The notes under the pieces: generated by a model | Database searches by the model: none | Told to the model about the DNA's origin: nothing | The model's input: only the letters and a program-made list of their open reading frames with translations | Shown: positions 48,956 to 57,998 of the stretch, one piece after another | Numbering within the stretch: the stretch's first letter is position 1 | Layout: every line of letters starts with the position of its first letter | Position numbers and translations under genes: made by a program | From: JBDHWG01 sp046328525 | GTDB lineage: Bacteria > Chloroflexota > Anaerolineae > Epilineales > JAHCIE01 | Length of the DNA stretch: 64,000 nt | Reading direction: 5' to 3' | Assembly: GCA_046328525.1 (NCBI GenBank) | Contig: JAXLWK010000014.1 | Location: 5,652-69,651 of the forward strand

Positions 48956-50548
48956 GTGTCCACCCTAAGCCTGCAAGACTTGCCCCCGTTCCGCAACGAG
49001 CCGCTGACGGATTTCCATGACCCGGCGCAGCGCCAGGCCATGACCGAGGCCCTGGCAAAGGTCCAGTCCGAGCTGGGCCGCCGCTATCCCATGATCATCG
49101 GCGGCCAGGAGATCACTCTCGACGAGACCGAGAACTCCATCAACCCGGCCCGCCCGTGGGAAGTGGTCGGCGTCTTCCCCAAGGGCGGCGTCGAGCACGT
49201 GAACCTGGCCGTGGAGGCTGCGACGCAGGCGTTCCAGACGTGGCAGTACACGTCGGCCGGCCAGCGCGCCAAGTACCTCGTAGACGCCGCCGCGCAGATG
49301 CGCGAGCGCAAGCACGAGTTCTCGGCGTGGATGGTTTTCGAGGCGGGGAAAAGCTGGGCTGAAGCCGACGCCGACACCGCCGAGTGCATAGACTTCCTGG
49401 AGTACTACGCCCGCCAGATGCTGCGGCTGGCGCAGCCGGTCGAGCTAGCGCCGTTCGAGGGCGAGGAGGACGCGCTCCAGTACATCCCGCTGGGCGCGGG
49501 CGCGATCATTCCGCCGTGGAACTTCCCGGCCGCCATCCCCGGCGGCATGTGCGCCGCCGCCATGGTCGCCGGTAACACCGTCGTCCTCAAGCCCGCGCCG
49601 GCCACGCCGACGATTGCCTGGCACTTCCACCGCCTCATGACCGACGTCGGCGTCCCGCCCGGTGTGTTCAACTTCATCACCGGCCCCGGCCCCGTGCTCG
49701 GCGATGCCCTGGTGGACCACCCCAAGACGCGCTTCATCGCCTTCACCGGCAGCGTGGCGACCGGCCTGCGCATCCACGAGCGCGCGGCAAAGGTGCACCC
49801 CGGCCAGATGTGGATCAAGCGCACGGTGCTGGAGATGGGCGGCAAGGATGCGGTGCTGGTGGACGAGACGGCGGACCTGGATGAGGCGGCGAAGGGCATT
49901 GTGGCGTCGGCCTTCGGCTTCCAGGGACAGAAGTGCTCGGCCGGCTCGCGGGCCATCATCCACGCGGCGGTGTATGACACGGTGGTCGAGAAGGTGCTGA
50001 ACGAGGCGCGCAAGCTGACCGTCGGCGACCCGGCCGAGCCAAGCACGTACATGGGGCCGGTCATTGACGAGCGCGCCTACGAGAAAGTGCGCCACTACAT
50101 CGGCCTGGGCAGGCACGAGAGCCGACTGCTGCTCGGCGGCGAGACCTACGGCCCCGGCTACTTCATCGAGCCGACGATCTTCGCCGATGTCCCGTCCGAC
50201 GCCAAAATCGCCCAGGACGAAATCTTCGGCCCCGTTCTTGCCATCATCAAGGCGAAGGACTGGGAAGACATGCTGCGCATCGCCAACGGCACGATCTACG
50301 GCCTGACCGGCGCCGTCTTCAGCAAGGACGAGAGTCGGCTGGAGGACGCCGCCCGCCGCTACCACGTCGGCAACCTGTACCTCAACCGCAAGTGCACCGG
50401 CGCCATGGTGGGCGTGCACCCGTTCGGTGGCTTCAACATGAGCGGCACGGATACGAAGTCCGGCGGCCCCGACTACCTGCTCCACTTCACGCAGGCCAAG
50501 TCCATCGCCCGCAAGGTGGTCGCGGAGAAGGCATCCGCCCCGGCGTAG
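48956..50548 (+). CDS. pruA: L-glutamate gamma-semialdehyde dehydrogenase (P5C dehydrogenase)
   Basis: A 530-residue NAD-dependent aldehyde dehydrogenase oxidising glutamate semialdehyde (from proline or ornithine/arginine) to glutamate. Motifs are IIPPWNFPAAIPGGM (cofactor), TVLEMGGKDAVLV with the catalytic Glu, FGFQGQKCSAGSR with the catalytic Cys, and the family-typical NRKCTGAMVGVHPFGGFNMSGTD. AAGGAGG precedes the GTG by seven bases. No proline dehydrogenase is adjacent; glutamate made here could go to GdhA. Confidence 0.93.
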   Translation: MSTLSLQDLPPFRNEPLTDFHDPAQRQAMTEALAKVQSELGRRYPMIIGGQEITLDETENSINPARPWEVVGVFPKGGVEHVNLAVEAATQAFQTWQYTSAGQRAKYLVDAAAQMRERKHEFSAWMVFEAGKSWAEADADTAECIDFLEYYARQMLRLAQPVELAPFEGEEDALQYIPLGAGAIIPPWNFPAAIPGGMCAAAMVAGNTVVLKPAPATPTIAWHFHRLMTDVGVPPGVFNFITGPGPVLGDALVDHPKTRFIAFTGSVATGLRIHERAAKVHPGQMWIKRTVLEMGGKDAVLVDETADLDEAAKGIVASAFGFQGQKCSAGSRAIIHAAVYDTVVEKVLNEARKLTVGDPAEPSTYMGPVIDERAYEKVRHYIGLGRHESRLLLGGETYGPGYFIEPTIFADVPSDAKIAQDEIFGPVLAIIKAKDWEDMLRIANGTIYGLTGAVFSKDESRLEDAARRYHVGNLYLNRKCTGAMVGVHPFGGFNMSGTDTKSGGPDYLLHFTQAKSIARKVVAEKASAPA

Positions 50549-50557
50549 GACCAACTA

Positions 50558-51103
50558 TTGATTTTCTTCAACCCGGACCTGAACCTCATCGAGCTGGCCC
50601 CGATCTCGCTGGCCGCCGTCGCCCTGCGCACGTTCATCGTCTACGTGTTCGTCCTGGGCGCGCTGCGGCTGTTCGGCAAGCGTGAGCTGGGCCAGCTCAC
50701 CCCCTTCGACCTCGTGGTCATCCTGCTCATCTCCAACGCCGTCCAGAACGCCATGGTCGGCCCGGACAACTCGCTCACCGCCGGCCTGGTCGCCGCCTCT
50801 GTCCTCCTCCTGACCAACTGGGGCATTAGCCGTCTCGCCGCGCGCTACCGCCCCATCGGCAAGCTCGTCATCGGCGAGCCTGTGCTACTCATCCACGACG
50901 GCGAGTTCATCCAACGCAACATGGAGCGCGAGAAGCTCACGCAGGACGAGGTCCTCGGCGCGATGCGCGAGCACGGCATCGCCAGCGTCGAGGAGGTGGA
51001 CATGGCGTGGCTAGAGGTGGACGGCGCGATCAGCTTCGTCCCGTGCGACGCCGGCGTGAAGCGCACGCGCACGCGCATCCGCGGCCGCAAGCCGCAGAGT
51101 TAA
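50558..51103 (+). CDS. DUF421 (YetF/YcaP-type) membrane protein
   Basis: A 181-residue protein starting with TTG. It has three N-terminal helices with the family motif RLFGKRELGQLTPFDLVVILLISNAVQNAM, then a cytosolic alpha/beta domain (VLLIHDGEFIQRNMEREKLTQDEVLGAMREHG). In spore formers relatives affect spore germination; elsewhere the role is unknown. It begins nine bases after pruA and may share its transcript. Confidence 0.88.
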   Translation: MIFFNPDLNLIELAPISLAAVALRTFIVYVFVLGALRLFGKRELGQLTPFDLVVILLISNAVQNAMVGPDNSLTAGLVAASVLLLTNWGISRLAARYRPIGKLVIGEPVLLIHDGEFIQRNMEREKLTQDEVLGAMREHGIASVEEVDMAWLEVDGAISFVPCDAGVKRTRTRIRGRKPQS

Positions 51104-51208
51104 CAGAGTTCGCATTGCCCTTGCGACCGAGTGTCGTGTATCAACAGGACAGGGACGAGCTTTTCGTTCCGTCGTTGTAGCAGTACGAGATTGTAGAGGA
51201 ACCGACTT

Positions 51209-52612
51209 CTACTCGCCCGCCGCTTTGGGCGGTAGGGCCGTCGGCGTCGGGTTGTGCCAGCCGCCGCGCCCCTCCAGCATGTCGTCGGCCTCGGTCGGCC
51301 CCCACGTCCCCGGCTCATACTCATGCACCGGCGTCGGCTTATCCAGCGCCGGCTGCACCACCTCCCAGCCCGCCTCGACGGCATCCTGCCGCGTGAACAA
51401 GGTGGGGTCGCCGCGCAGCGCGTCGCCCAGCAGCCGCTCATACGGCGTCATCTGGCGGGGCGGCTGGTGCACCGCCACAAGCTCCATCCACTCGCCCTTC
51501 ATCGCCTCGCCCGGCGCCTTCGCCTCGCCGCCGATCGCAATCAGCACCTCCGGACTGAGCCGGAAGCGGAACGAGTTCTGCGGACCGCTGGGCGCCGCGC
51601 GAAAGACGGCGTGAGGCGCGTACCGCAGCCGCACCAGCACTTCCGTTGTCGTCACCGGCAGACACTTCCCCGCCCGAATATAGAACGGCACATTGTCCCA
51701 GCGCCAGTTGTCCACAAAGACGCGCAGCGCGGCGTAGGTCTCGACCTGGGAGTCGGGCGCGACGCCCTCCTCCTGGCGGTAGCCGCGATACTGGCCCCGC
51801 ACCACGTCGGCCGGCTTCACGGCCCGCATCGCTTTGAGGACGACCCCCTTCTGGTCGCGCGTCGCTTCGTTGTCGTCCTTCGACGGCGCTTCCATCGCCA
51901 GCAGCGCCGCCACCTGGAGCAGGTGGTTCTGCACGACATCGCGGATCGCGCCGACCTCCTCATAGAACCGCCCGCGCCCGCCCACGCCGAAGTCCTCGGC
52001 CATGGTGATCTGCACGCTCGAAATGTAGTGGCGGTTCCAGATCGGCTCCAGGAAGGCGTTGGCGAAGCGGAAGAACAGCAGGTTCTGGACAGGCTCCTTG
52101 CCCAGGTAGTGGTCAATCCGAAAGATCGCCGACTCGGGAAAGTACTGGTGCAGGATGCGGTTCAGCTCCTGCGCCGACGCCAGGTCGCGCCCGAACGGCT
52201 TCTCGACGACGACCCGCGCATTCTCTGCGCAGCCCGACTTCGCCAGCCCCTCGGCGACCGTCGCGAACATGGATGGCGGGATAGCCAGGTAGTGCAGGGG
52301 ACGGGCCGCCGCGCCGAGGAGGGCGCGCAGTTGCTCGTAGGTCGCTAGGTCGCGGTAGTCGCTGTCCACGTACTTCAGCCGCTCGACGAGCTTGCCGAAC
52401 GCCGCCTCGTCCACGCCGCCGGCGTGGGCCAGGCTGTCGCGGGCGCGCTCGCGGAGCTGCTCCACCGTCCAGCCGGACTTGGCGACGCCGATGATGGGCA
52501 TGTCCAGGGAGCCGCGGCGGATGAGCGCCTGGAGCGCGGGGAAAATCTGCTTGTACGCCAGGTCGCCGGTCGCTCCGAAAAACACAAACGCATCTGCGTG
52601 CGTTGACTCCAT
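51209..52612 (-). CDS. zwf: Glucose-6-phosphate 1-dehydrogenase
   Basis: A 467-residue enzyme oxidising glucose 6-phosphate to 6-phosphogluconolactone with NADP, the entry of the oxidative pentose phosphate pathway. FFGATGDLAYKQIFPAL is the coenzyme loop, VVEKPFGRD and RIDHYLGKEPVQN form the active site with the catalytic His, and FYIRAGKCLPVTTTEV is typical. The start is the ATG at 52610-52612 with GGAGG five bases before it; longer readings translate a hairpin repeat. No 6-phosphogluconate dehydrogenase gene is nearby. Its product pathway would supply ribose 5-phosphate to Prs. Confidence 0.95.
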   Translation of the reverse strand: MESTHADAFVFFGATGDLAYKQIFPALQALIRRGSLDMPIIGVAKSGWTVEQLRERARDSLAHAGGVDEAAFGKLVERLKYVDSDYRDLATYEQLRALLGAAARPLHYLAIPPSMFATVAEGLAKSGCAENARVVVEKPFGRDLASAQELNRILHQYFPESAIFRIDHYLGKEPVQNLLFFRFANAFLEPIWNRHYISSVQITMAEDFGVGGRGRFYEEVGAIRDVVQNHLLQVAALLAMEAPSKDDNEATRDQKGVVLKAMRAVKPADVVRGQYRGYRQEEGVAPDSQVETYAALRVFVDNWRWDNVPFYIRAGKCLPVTTTEVLVRLRYAPHAVFRAAPSGPQNSFRFRLSPEVLIAIGGEAKAPGEAMKGEWMELVAVHQPPRQMTPYERLLGDALRGDPTLFTRQDAVEAGWEVVQPALDKPTPVHEYEPGTWGPTEADDMLEGRGGWHNPTPTALPPKAAGE

Positions 52613-52714
52613 CCTATCCTCCATGCGCGAGGCGCTATACCATCGGCAGCAATTGTACCCGCGAACGATACAAAGCAAAGTTAGTGCCGAGACTCCGTAG
52701 CCTCGCCAATGTGA

Positions 52715-52768
52715 CTGAGCGAAGCGAAGCATCCCTCCGGAGCACTGGGGATGCTTCGCTTCGCTCAG
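52715..52768. repeat. 21-bp perfect inverted repeat (CTGAGCGAAGCGAAGC family)
   Basis: The arm 52715-52735 pairs perfectly with 52748-52768 across 12 bases. The CTGAGCGAAGCGAAGCATC motif is familiar from intergenic DNA of many environmental bacteria. It is upstream of zwf. Confidence 0.85.
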
Positions 52769-52840
52769 CATGACATTTTCATCGTTAACGCCGACTCGTT
52801 GGTCAACCAGACATTATAGAGCCGCCTCCTCCTCGGCCAT

Positions 52841-53614
52841 TCAATCGCTGCCCACCGTACCCAGCACACCGGCGGTCTCTCGCGGGCGGGGTGTCGCGGC
52901 GTGGGCGCGGCGGGTGCGCTGAGCGCGGGTGACCCGGATGCGGTAGGCCGTGAGCGCGACCACGCCGGCGGCGGTCAGGGCGTACATCAGCCGGACGGCG
53001 AGGTTGGCGCTGTCGGTGCCTGACATCAGGCCGTGCAGGGTGACCAGGATGTACGCCGCGAACGTGCTGTAGTGGAGCGCCCGCCAGACGCGGTGGCCGA
53101 TGGCCTGCCGCACGTAGAAGCTGAGGCTCACCAGCGCTGCCACGTAGAGGCCAAGCTGCCCCAGGCCGACCCAGACGGGCCGATACTCACTGCTGGCGAA
53201 GGGGACGAGCACCTGCGCCAGCGAGTAGCCGATGTACTGATCGCCGAGAAGGATAAGTCCGTGGAAGGCCGCGAAGACCAGGGCCAGGAGGCTCGTAAAC
53301 TGGTGCAGGTCCACCGTCGCCAGGCCGCCGGGCCATTTGCGCCCGAGCTTGTTGGTAATCATCAACCCAAACACCACCGACAGCCACATCAGCAGGTAGG
53401 CCACGAAGGCCGCGCCGCGCGACAGATACCAGGGGGCCATGGGCATCGGGCCGGTGAGGGAGGCGGCCAGGTTGGCCCAGGAGAACGAGATATTGGACAG
53501 CGCGTTCCACGCTGCGCCTGCGCCCGCGCCCAGGGCGCCGCCCAGGCTGACGAGAAGCGCCAGCATCCCCATGTTGCCCGTCATCCGCGTGAGTGTCATG
53601 TTTATCCTGTTCAT
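52841..53614 (-). CDS. Ferric reductase-like transmembrane protein
   Basis: A 257-residue six-helix membrane protein of the ferric-reductase / MsrQ / YedZ b-haem group. Candidate haem histidines lie in two helices: VDLHQFTSLLALVFAAFHGLILL and WRALHYSTFAAYILVTLHGLM, each pair about 13 residues apart. There is no flavin domain, so it may pass electrons between the quinone pool and an external partner. I chose the ATG at 53614 (AAGGAAGG nine bases upstream) over one three codons earlier. It lies 31 bases behind the Ala/Thr-rich gene and probably shares its promoter. Confidence 0.82.
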   Translation of the reverse strand: MNRINMTLTRMTGNMGMLALLVSLGGALGAGAGAAWNALSNISFSWANLAASLTGPMPMAPWYLSRGAAFVAYLLMWLSVVFGLMITNKLGRKWPGGLATVDLHQFTSLLALVFAAFHGLILLGDQYIGYSLAQVLVPFASSEYRPVWVGLGQLGLYVAALVSLSFYVRQAIGHRVWRALHYSTFAAYILVTLHGLMSGTDSANLAVRLMYALTAAGVVALTAYRIRVTRAQRTRRAHAATPRPRETAGVLGTVGSD

Positions 53615-53645
53615 CGTCGTCATCCTTCCTTGTGTGTCGCGTGCC

Positions 53646-54101
53646 TTACTTCGATGAGCGCGTGCGCGTCACGGCGGCGGGGGCCGTGGTCGTCGCGGTC
53701 GTCGTGGTCTTGCTTGTCGTGGACGACACCGCCGTCGGCTGGGCCGCGACTGTCGGCACGGTTATCGCCGTGGCCGTGGGCTGCGTCGTCGCGGTGGGCT
53801 GCGTCGTCGCCGTCGCTGCCGGCTGTGTGGCGGCGGCCTGGGTTGTCGGGGTCGGGGGCGCGGATGTCGCCGTGGCCGTCGGCGCGACGACCGTCGCTGT
53901 CGCAGCGGGCGAGACTTGCGCGACGACGGCCACGGGCGTCGCAGCGGTAGCCGCCGCCTGCGAGGTCGCCGCGCCGCTGTTAGCGAGGATGCCCCACGTT
54001 CCCACGGTAAACCCGATCGCCAACGCGGCGATGCCTGTCTTCACCCCGGTGAGCCGCTGCCCCTGCTTTCGGTTGGGGCCGGCGGGCTTGCGTTCTGTCA
54101 T
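53646..54101 (-). CDS. Exported Ala/Thr-rich low-complexity protein
   Basis: A 151-residue protein. A basic head (1-18) and one helix (about 20-42; IAALAIGFTVGTWGILA) suggest a signal anchor. The rest is almost only Ala, Thr, Pro, Val and Gln (TATATSAPPTPTTQAAATQP), like a glycosylated or wall-spanning spacer, with a basic tail TRTRSSK. No catalytic motif. It precedes the ferric-reductase-like gene, so it could be its extracytoplasmic partner. The promoter region carries a motif shared with the gene at 57070-57819. Confidence 0.65.
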   Translation of the reverse strand: MTERKPAGPNRKQGQRLTGVKTGIAALAIGFTVGTWGILANSGAATSQAAATAATPVAVVAQVSPAATATVVAPTATATSAPPTPTTQAAATQPAATATTQPTATTQPTATAITVPTVAAQPTAVSSTTSKTTTTATTTAPAAVTRTRSSK

Positions 54102-54169
54102 GTCACACTCTCCTACTTCGCTATGCTCAGGTGGGTCATGTCAAACTGCGTTGACCGCTTACATGGCAC

Positions 54170-54220
54170 AGTATAGCAAGAGAGTTTTTAGACATTGTGA
54201 AGCTGAGATAGGGAGAATGT
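54170..54220 (-). promoter_or_regulatory. Conserved promoter element, site 1
   Basis: On the minus strand CTTCACAATGTCTAAAA (54202-54186) lies at the -35 position of a TATACT -10 (54175-54170). About 35 of 51 bases, including 13 in a row, match site 2 at 57999-58050. It serves the Ala/Thr-rich gene. Confidence 0.55.
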
Positions 54221-54306
54221 GAGGATGGCTGAGCGAGAAATGGAGACAGGCCCACGGATGGTGGGCCTGTAGACGGGGCAGCGGGCGCGAGGTCGGGGTT
54301 CGCCGA

Positions 54307-54681
54307 CTAGCCTTTGACGTAAGACAACTTCTCGGAAATCTGACCTCCCATGATTCGGTAGACGTCTACGCCTCGGATGTGGCCGGACGCGCCGTCCTGT
54401 TGGAGCCAGTGGTACGTCCAGCGCATCACGCAGTGCTCGCCCGCGTCGAAGATGTCTTCGACCTCGAAGCGCGACTCGTTCGATTGGGAGAAGAAGTCCG
54501 CCCAGAACGACCTGACAGCGGTCTGGCCGACATAGCGTGATCCGTCGGGTGGCGGGTAGGTGTTCTCAAACACACAGTCGTCCGTCATCATGCCCATCAT
54601 CGCGGCAAGATCGCGCCGGTTGAGGGCGTCATTGAAGGCGAGCACGAGTTCCACCGAGCTAACGGGAGTCGTTTGAGGCAC
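54307..54681 (-). CDS. NTF2-like (SnoaL/DUF4440-type) protein
   Basis: A 124-residue cone-shaped alpha+beta protein: ELVLAFNDALNRRDLAAMMGMMTDDCVFENTYPPPDG, then FWADFFSQSNESRFEVEDIFDAGEHCVMRWTYHW and HIRGVDVYRIMGGQISEKLSYVKG. The fold is used by isomerases, hydrolases and carriers; nothing here identifies a reaction. The GTG at 54681 has GGAGGGT seven bases upstream. It overlaps the 3' end of the kinase gene by 23 bases, so it is the last gene of that operon. Confidence 0.8.
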   Translation of the reverse strand: MPQTTPVSSVELVLAFNDALNRRDLAAMMGMMTDDCVFENTYPPPDGSRYVGQTAVRSFWADFFSQSNESRFEVEDIFDAGEHCVMRWTYHWLQQDGASGHIRGVDVYRIMGGQISEKLSYVKG

Positions 54682-56221
54682 GAGTAACCCTCCAGTGGGA
54701 GACGTGAAAGCGGCCGATGGACAGTGAGTGGCTGCCGCGCAGATGGCCGAAGGTCGTCTGGATCTGGGTGACGCGGGAGCCGAGGCTGGGGTGGTTTTGG
54801 GCCGAGGGCCTGGCGGCGCTGCCGGTGACGCCGTCGCCCGTCGGCAGGGAGATGGTGAACGTCGTCCCCTGGCCGCGCGCCGAGGCGACCGAGATCGCGC
54901 CGCCGTGCGCCTCGACGATGGCCTTGGCAATCGCCAGCCCGAGGCCAGACGAGGTGTCGTCGGTGCGCTGGCGGGCCTTGTCCACACGGTAGAGGCGGTC
55001 GAACACGAACGGCAGATCGTCCGGCGCGATGCCGCTGCCCGTGTCACTGACCCGCAGCTGGACGCTGCCGCCGTCCGCCGCCGCCGACAGCATCACCCCG
55101 CCCTGGGCAGTGTGGCGCAGGGCGTTGGAGACCAGGTTGTTCAGCACCTGGGTCATGCGGTCGGTGTCCACGTAGATCGAGGGCAGATCGTCCGGCGCCT
55201 CCACGCCCAGCGCGACGCCCTGCGCCTGCGCCTGCACCATGTACGCCAGGCCCGTGCGCTCCAGCAAGGCGCGCGGGTCCACGGCGCGGCGGTTGAGCGG
55301 CAGCTCACCGGCGTCGGCCAGCGACAGCAGCCGCAGGTCCTCGACGAGGCGCTGGAGATGCTCGACCTCGCCGTGCATCACGGCGTAGAGAGCGGGGGAG
55401 CCTTGGATGCGCCCGTCTTGCAGCCCCTCGGTGTAGCCGCGCAGGATGCTCAACGGCGTGCGCAGGTCGTGGGCCAGGTCCGCCGTCATCTGCTTGCGCG
55501 CCTGACTGGCGCGCTCCAGGTCGGCGCTCATGTGGTTGAACGACTCGGCCAACTGGCCGATTTCGTCGCGGGAGCGCACTGTGACACGCTGGTCGAACCG
55601 CCCGCTCGCCATGATCCGCGTCGCCGCCGTCAGCTCGCGGATGGGGCGCGTAAGGGAGCGCGCCAGCAGGACGCCCAGCGCCAACGCCATGAGCGCCGCG
55701 ATGGCCGCGCTGATGGCCGACGCCCACGTCACCCGCTGCAAGAACTGGGTATCCGGCGTCGGTCCGCCCGGCGGTCCGTTTCCACCACCACGCGGATTGT
55801 CGCCCGGACCGCCCGGTGGCCGCTCGGCGCGCGGGTCAAAACTGACGTAGCCCACGGTCTGCCCGTTGACGGTCACCGGCGTGACGTTGTCCAACGCGCT
55901 CAGTGGCGGCGTCTGGCCGGTGGGGAAGGGGCGGTTGCCGATGATGACCAGGCGGTCGGCGTTCAGGAGCGCCATGCCGCGGCTAGGGAAGCTCAGCAGG
56001 GAGCTGCTCGCCAGGTAGCCGTCCACGCCGTCCCAACTCCCCTTCGTCCTGTAGTAATCGCCGAGGGCGCTCACCATCAACGCCTGGTCCTGCTCGAGGC
56101 TCTGGCGGAAGCGGTCGAACTCCGTCCGCGTCTGCTGCGCGACGAGGACGGCGACCAGGATCGCGCCGACGAGGCCGACCAGCAGGAACGCCAGGGTGAG
56201 TTTCAACGTCAGCGAGCGCAT
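54659..56221 (-). CDS. Sensor histidine kinase, BaeS-like
   Basis: A 520-residue kinase: first helix (about 8-28), an extracytoplasmic sensor (29-165) containing a Gly/Pro-rich insertion (ERPPGGPGDNPRGGGNGPP), second helix (about 168-190), HAMP, and HisKA with the phospho-His in ADLAHDLRTPLSIL. ATPase motifs NLVSNALRHTAQGG, DTGSGIAPDDLP and SSGLGLAIAKAIVEAHGG follow. The tail after TFTISLPTGDG is unrelated low-complexity sequence. Its regulator is 20 bases upstream. Likely targets are the two flanking exported-protein genes with the shared promoter element. Confidence 0.93.
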   Translation of the reverse strand: MRSLTLKLTLAFLLVGLVGAILVAVLVAQQTRTEFDRFRQSLEQDQALMVSALGDYYRTKGSWDGVDGYLASSSLLSFPSRGMALLNADRLVIIGNRPFPTGQTPPLSALDNVTPVTVNGQTVGYVSFDPRAERPPGGPGDNPRGGGNGPPGGPTPDTQFLQRVTWASAISAAIAALMALALGVLLARSLTRPIRELTAATRIMASGRFDQRVTVRSRDEIGQLAESFNHMSADLERASQARKQMTADLAHDLRTPLSILRGYTEGLQDGRIQGSPALYAVMHGEVEHLQRLVEDLRLLSLADAGELPLNRRAVDPRALLERTGLAYMVQAQAQGVALGVEAPDDLPSIYVDTDRMTQVLNNLVSNALRHTAQGGVMLSAAADGGSVQLRVSDTGSGIAPDDLPFVFDRLYRVDKARQRTDDTSSGLGLAIAKAIVEAHGGAISVASARGQGTTFTISLPTGDGVTGSAARPSAQNHPSLGSRVTQIQTTFGHLRGSHSLSIGRFHVSHWRVTRASNDSR

Positions 56222-56241
56222 ACGCCCATCCGATCCACGAC

Positions 56242-56937
56242 TCAGTCGGCCGATTTCTCGGTCGTGAAGCGATAGCCCATGCCGTACACCGTCTCGACGT
56301 AGCGGGGGTGACGCGGGTCCGGCTCGATCTTCGTGCGCAGGTTGCGGATATGCACGTCAATGGTGCGCTCGTAGCCGTCGTAGGCGTCGCCGGCGGTGCG
56401 GTCGAGCAGGTCCAGCCGCGAGAAGACTTTGCCCGGCGCCGACATGAGCGCCGCGAGAATGTCGAACTCGGAGCGCGTCAGGTCCACGTTGTGCTCGCCG
56501 ACGGTCACAGTGACCTTCTCGCGGTCGAGCACAATGTCGGCGGCGCGCAGGACGTCCGGCTCGGCCGTCGCCCGCTGGCTGCGGCGCAGCACCGCGCGCA
56601 CGCGGGCAATCAGCTCGCGCACGTTGAACGGCTTGGTGACGTAGTCGTCGGCGCCGACCTCGAGACCCAGGATCTTGTCCGTGTCCTCGACCTTCGCTGT
56701 CAACATGATGACCGGCGTGTCGGCTTCCTTGCTGTAGGCGCGCATGAAGTCGTAGCCGCCCATCTCCGGCATCATCAGGTCCAGGATGATCAGGTCCGGC
56801 TTCTCGTAGCGGGCGACGTACATCGCCTCGCGGCCGTTGGCCGCCTCGACCACGCGGTAGCCTTCCTGTTCCAGGTAGACGCGGATCATCTGGCGCAACT
56901 TGGTTTCGTCGTCAACCACAAGGACTGTCTGAATCAT
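56242..56937 (-). CDS. OmpR/PhoB-family response regulator
   Basis: A 231-residue regulator. The receiver (1-120) has DDE at 9-11, phospho-acceptor Asp in LIILDLMMPEMGG, Thr in IMLTAK and Lys in DDYVTKPF. The winged-helix effector follows with LTRSEFDILAALMSAPGKVFSR and YERTIDVHIRNLRTKIE, ending YGMGYRFTTE. The start is the ATG at 56935-56937. It forms an operon with the BaeS-like kinase and the NTF2-like gene. Confidence 0.93.
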   Translation of the reverse strand: MIQTVLVVDDETKLRQMIRVYLEQEGYRVVEAANGREAMYVARYEKPDLIILDLMMPEMGGYDFMRAYSKEADTPVIMLTAKVEDTDKILGLEVGADDYVTKPFNVRELIARVRAVLRRSQRATAEPDVLRAADIVLDREKVTVTVGEHNVDLTRSEFDILAALMSAPGKVFSRLDLLDRTAGDAYDGYERTIDVHIRNLRTKIEPDPRHPRYVETVYGMGYRFTTEKSAD

Positions 56938-57069
56938 GCTCTGCGTCGCCCCACGGTGTGTCAAAGTATCGGGTAACATAAGTATAACCCCAAACGGTCT
57001 GCCCGTGTACCACGACACCCTCTCCCCCGGGCGGGAGAGAGGGCTGTCGTCACGCGGAAAGGAACCTGT

Positions 57070-57819
57070 TTACGCGCCCGGCGTTGCGCCTGGCGCCGGG
57101 GTCTGCTGCGGAGCGCCGGGGCCGCCGGGGCCGCGCCCGCCATCGAAGTGACGCCCGCCGCGCAGCATGTTGTCGAGGGTCTGGCTGGCCGCTTCCTGGT
57201 CTATCTGCTGCTTCATCTGCGTCGCCTGGTCCGCCGTCAGTCGCCCGGCAGTCACTGCCGCGTCCACCTCGGCCTTCTTCGCCGCCACGATCGCCGCCTT
57301 GACGGTGTCCGCGCTCACGCCCTTGGACTGGGCGATGGCGCTCAGGGTCTGGCCCGACTGAAGGGCCGTCTGCAGGTCAGCGCTCGTCATGCCCAGCGCC
57401 TTCGCCGCCGCGTCGAACACGGCCTGGCCGCCGAAGCCGGGGCCGCCGGGGCCGCCGGGGCCGCCCTTGCCGCCATGACCCAGCGGCAAGCCCTGGCCGA
57501 ACTGCCAGGCGTCAATGCGGGTGTTCATCTGCGTCGCCTGGTCCTGGGTGATGCGCCCAGCCGCCAGCTCGCTGGCGACCGCGTCCTTAGCGGCGGCCTT
57601 GACGGCGGTGGTCAGCGCGTCCTGGGAGATGCCTAGCTTGCTCGGCAGCGCCTGCCAGAAGGACTGCTCCAGGGTATTGACGGGGGGGTGGCCCGTCGGG
57701 GCGGTCGGGGTGGGGCCTTGGGCGTTGGCGACGTTCGCCACGACGCCCCAGCCCACCACGCCGGCCAGCAGCGCCAGCGCCGCGATCCCTGCCAACACTA
57801 CACTCTTGACTCGCTTCAT
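57070..57819 (-). CDS. Exported protein with two internal helical repeats
   Basis: A 249-residue secreted protein with a signal peptide (1-34, ANA-QG). Two copies of a helical unit follow: LGISQDALTTAVKAAAKDAV...GRITQDQATQMNTRID and LGMTSADLQTALQSGQ...VDAAVTAGRLTADQATQMKQQID. A Gly/Pro-rich linker lies between them and another at the C-terminus (GGRGPGGPGAP). The repeat is reminiscent of short D-Q-A helices in several secreted Chloroflexota and actinobacterial proteins, without known function. It precedes the two-component operon on the same strand and has promoter site 2. Confidence 0.75.
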   Translation of the reverse strand: MKRVKSVVLAGIAALALLAGVVGWGVVANVANAQGPTPTAPTGHPPVNTLEQSFWQALPSKLGISQDALTTAVKAAAKDAVASELAAGRITQDQATQMNTRIDAWQFGQGLPLGHGGKGGPGGPGGPGFGGQAVFDAAAKALGMTSADLQTALQSGQTLSAIAQSKGVSADTVKAAIVAAKKAEVDAAVTAGRLTADQATQMKQQIDQEAASQTLDNMLRGGRHFDGGRGPGGPGAPQQTPAPGATPGA

Positions 57820-57870
57820 CTTAACTCTCCTTGATCGTTGGTAGCGTGTTATACATGAGGTGCGCGCTTC

Positions 57871-57926
57871 GTAGTGACGACTTCAGTCGTTCTGCGGCTG
57901 TCGGAAGCGACTGAAGTCGCTACTAC
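57871..57926. repeat. Inverted repeat (GTAGTGACGACTTCAG family)
   Basis: 57871-57891 and 57906-57926 pair over 21 bp with three mismatches. It lies in the untranslated leader of the minus-strand gene at 57070-57819 and resembles 25055-25109. Confidence 0.8.
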
Positions 57927-57998
57927 GTTTCCGCCACCTTACGTGTAACCGACCACTCGGTATGTTCAGTCGCGAGCTTGATCGTGCGACTTGCCCCT

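Noticed and set aside
54728..56275. Plus-strand open frame of 515 codons across the second kinase gene
   Set aside because: The minus-strand kinase has all H, N, G1 and G2 boxes; the antisense frame has none and is Arg/Ala-rich.
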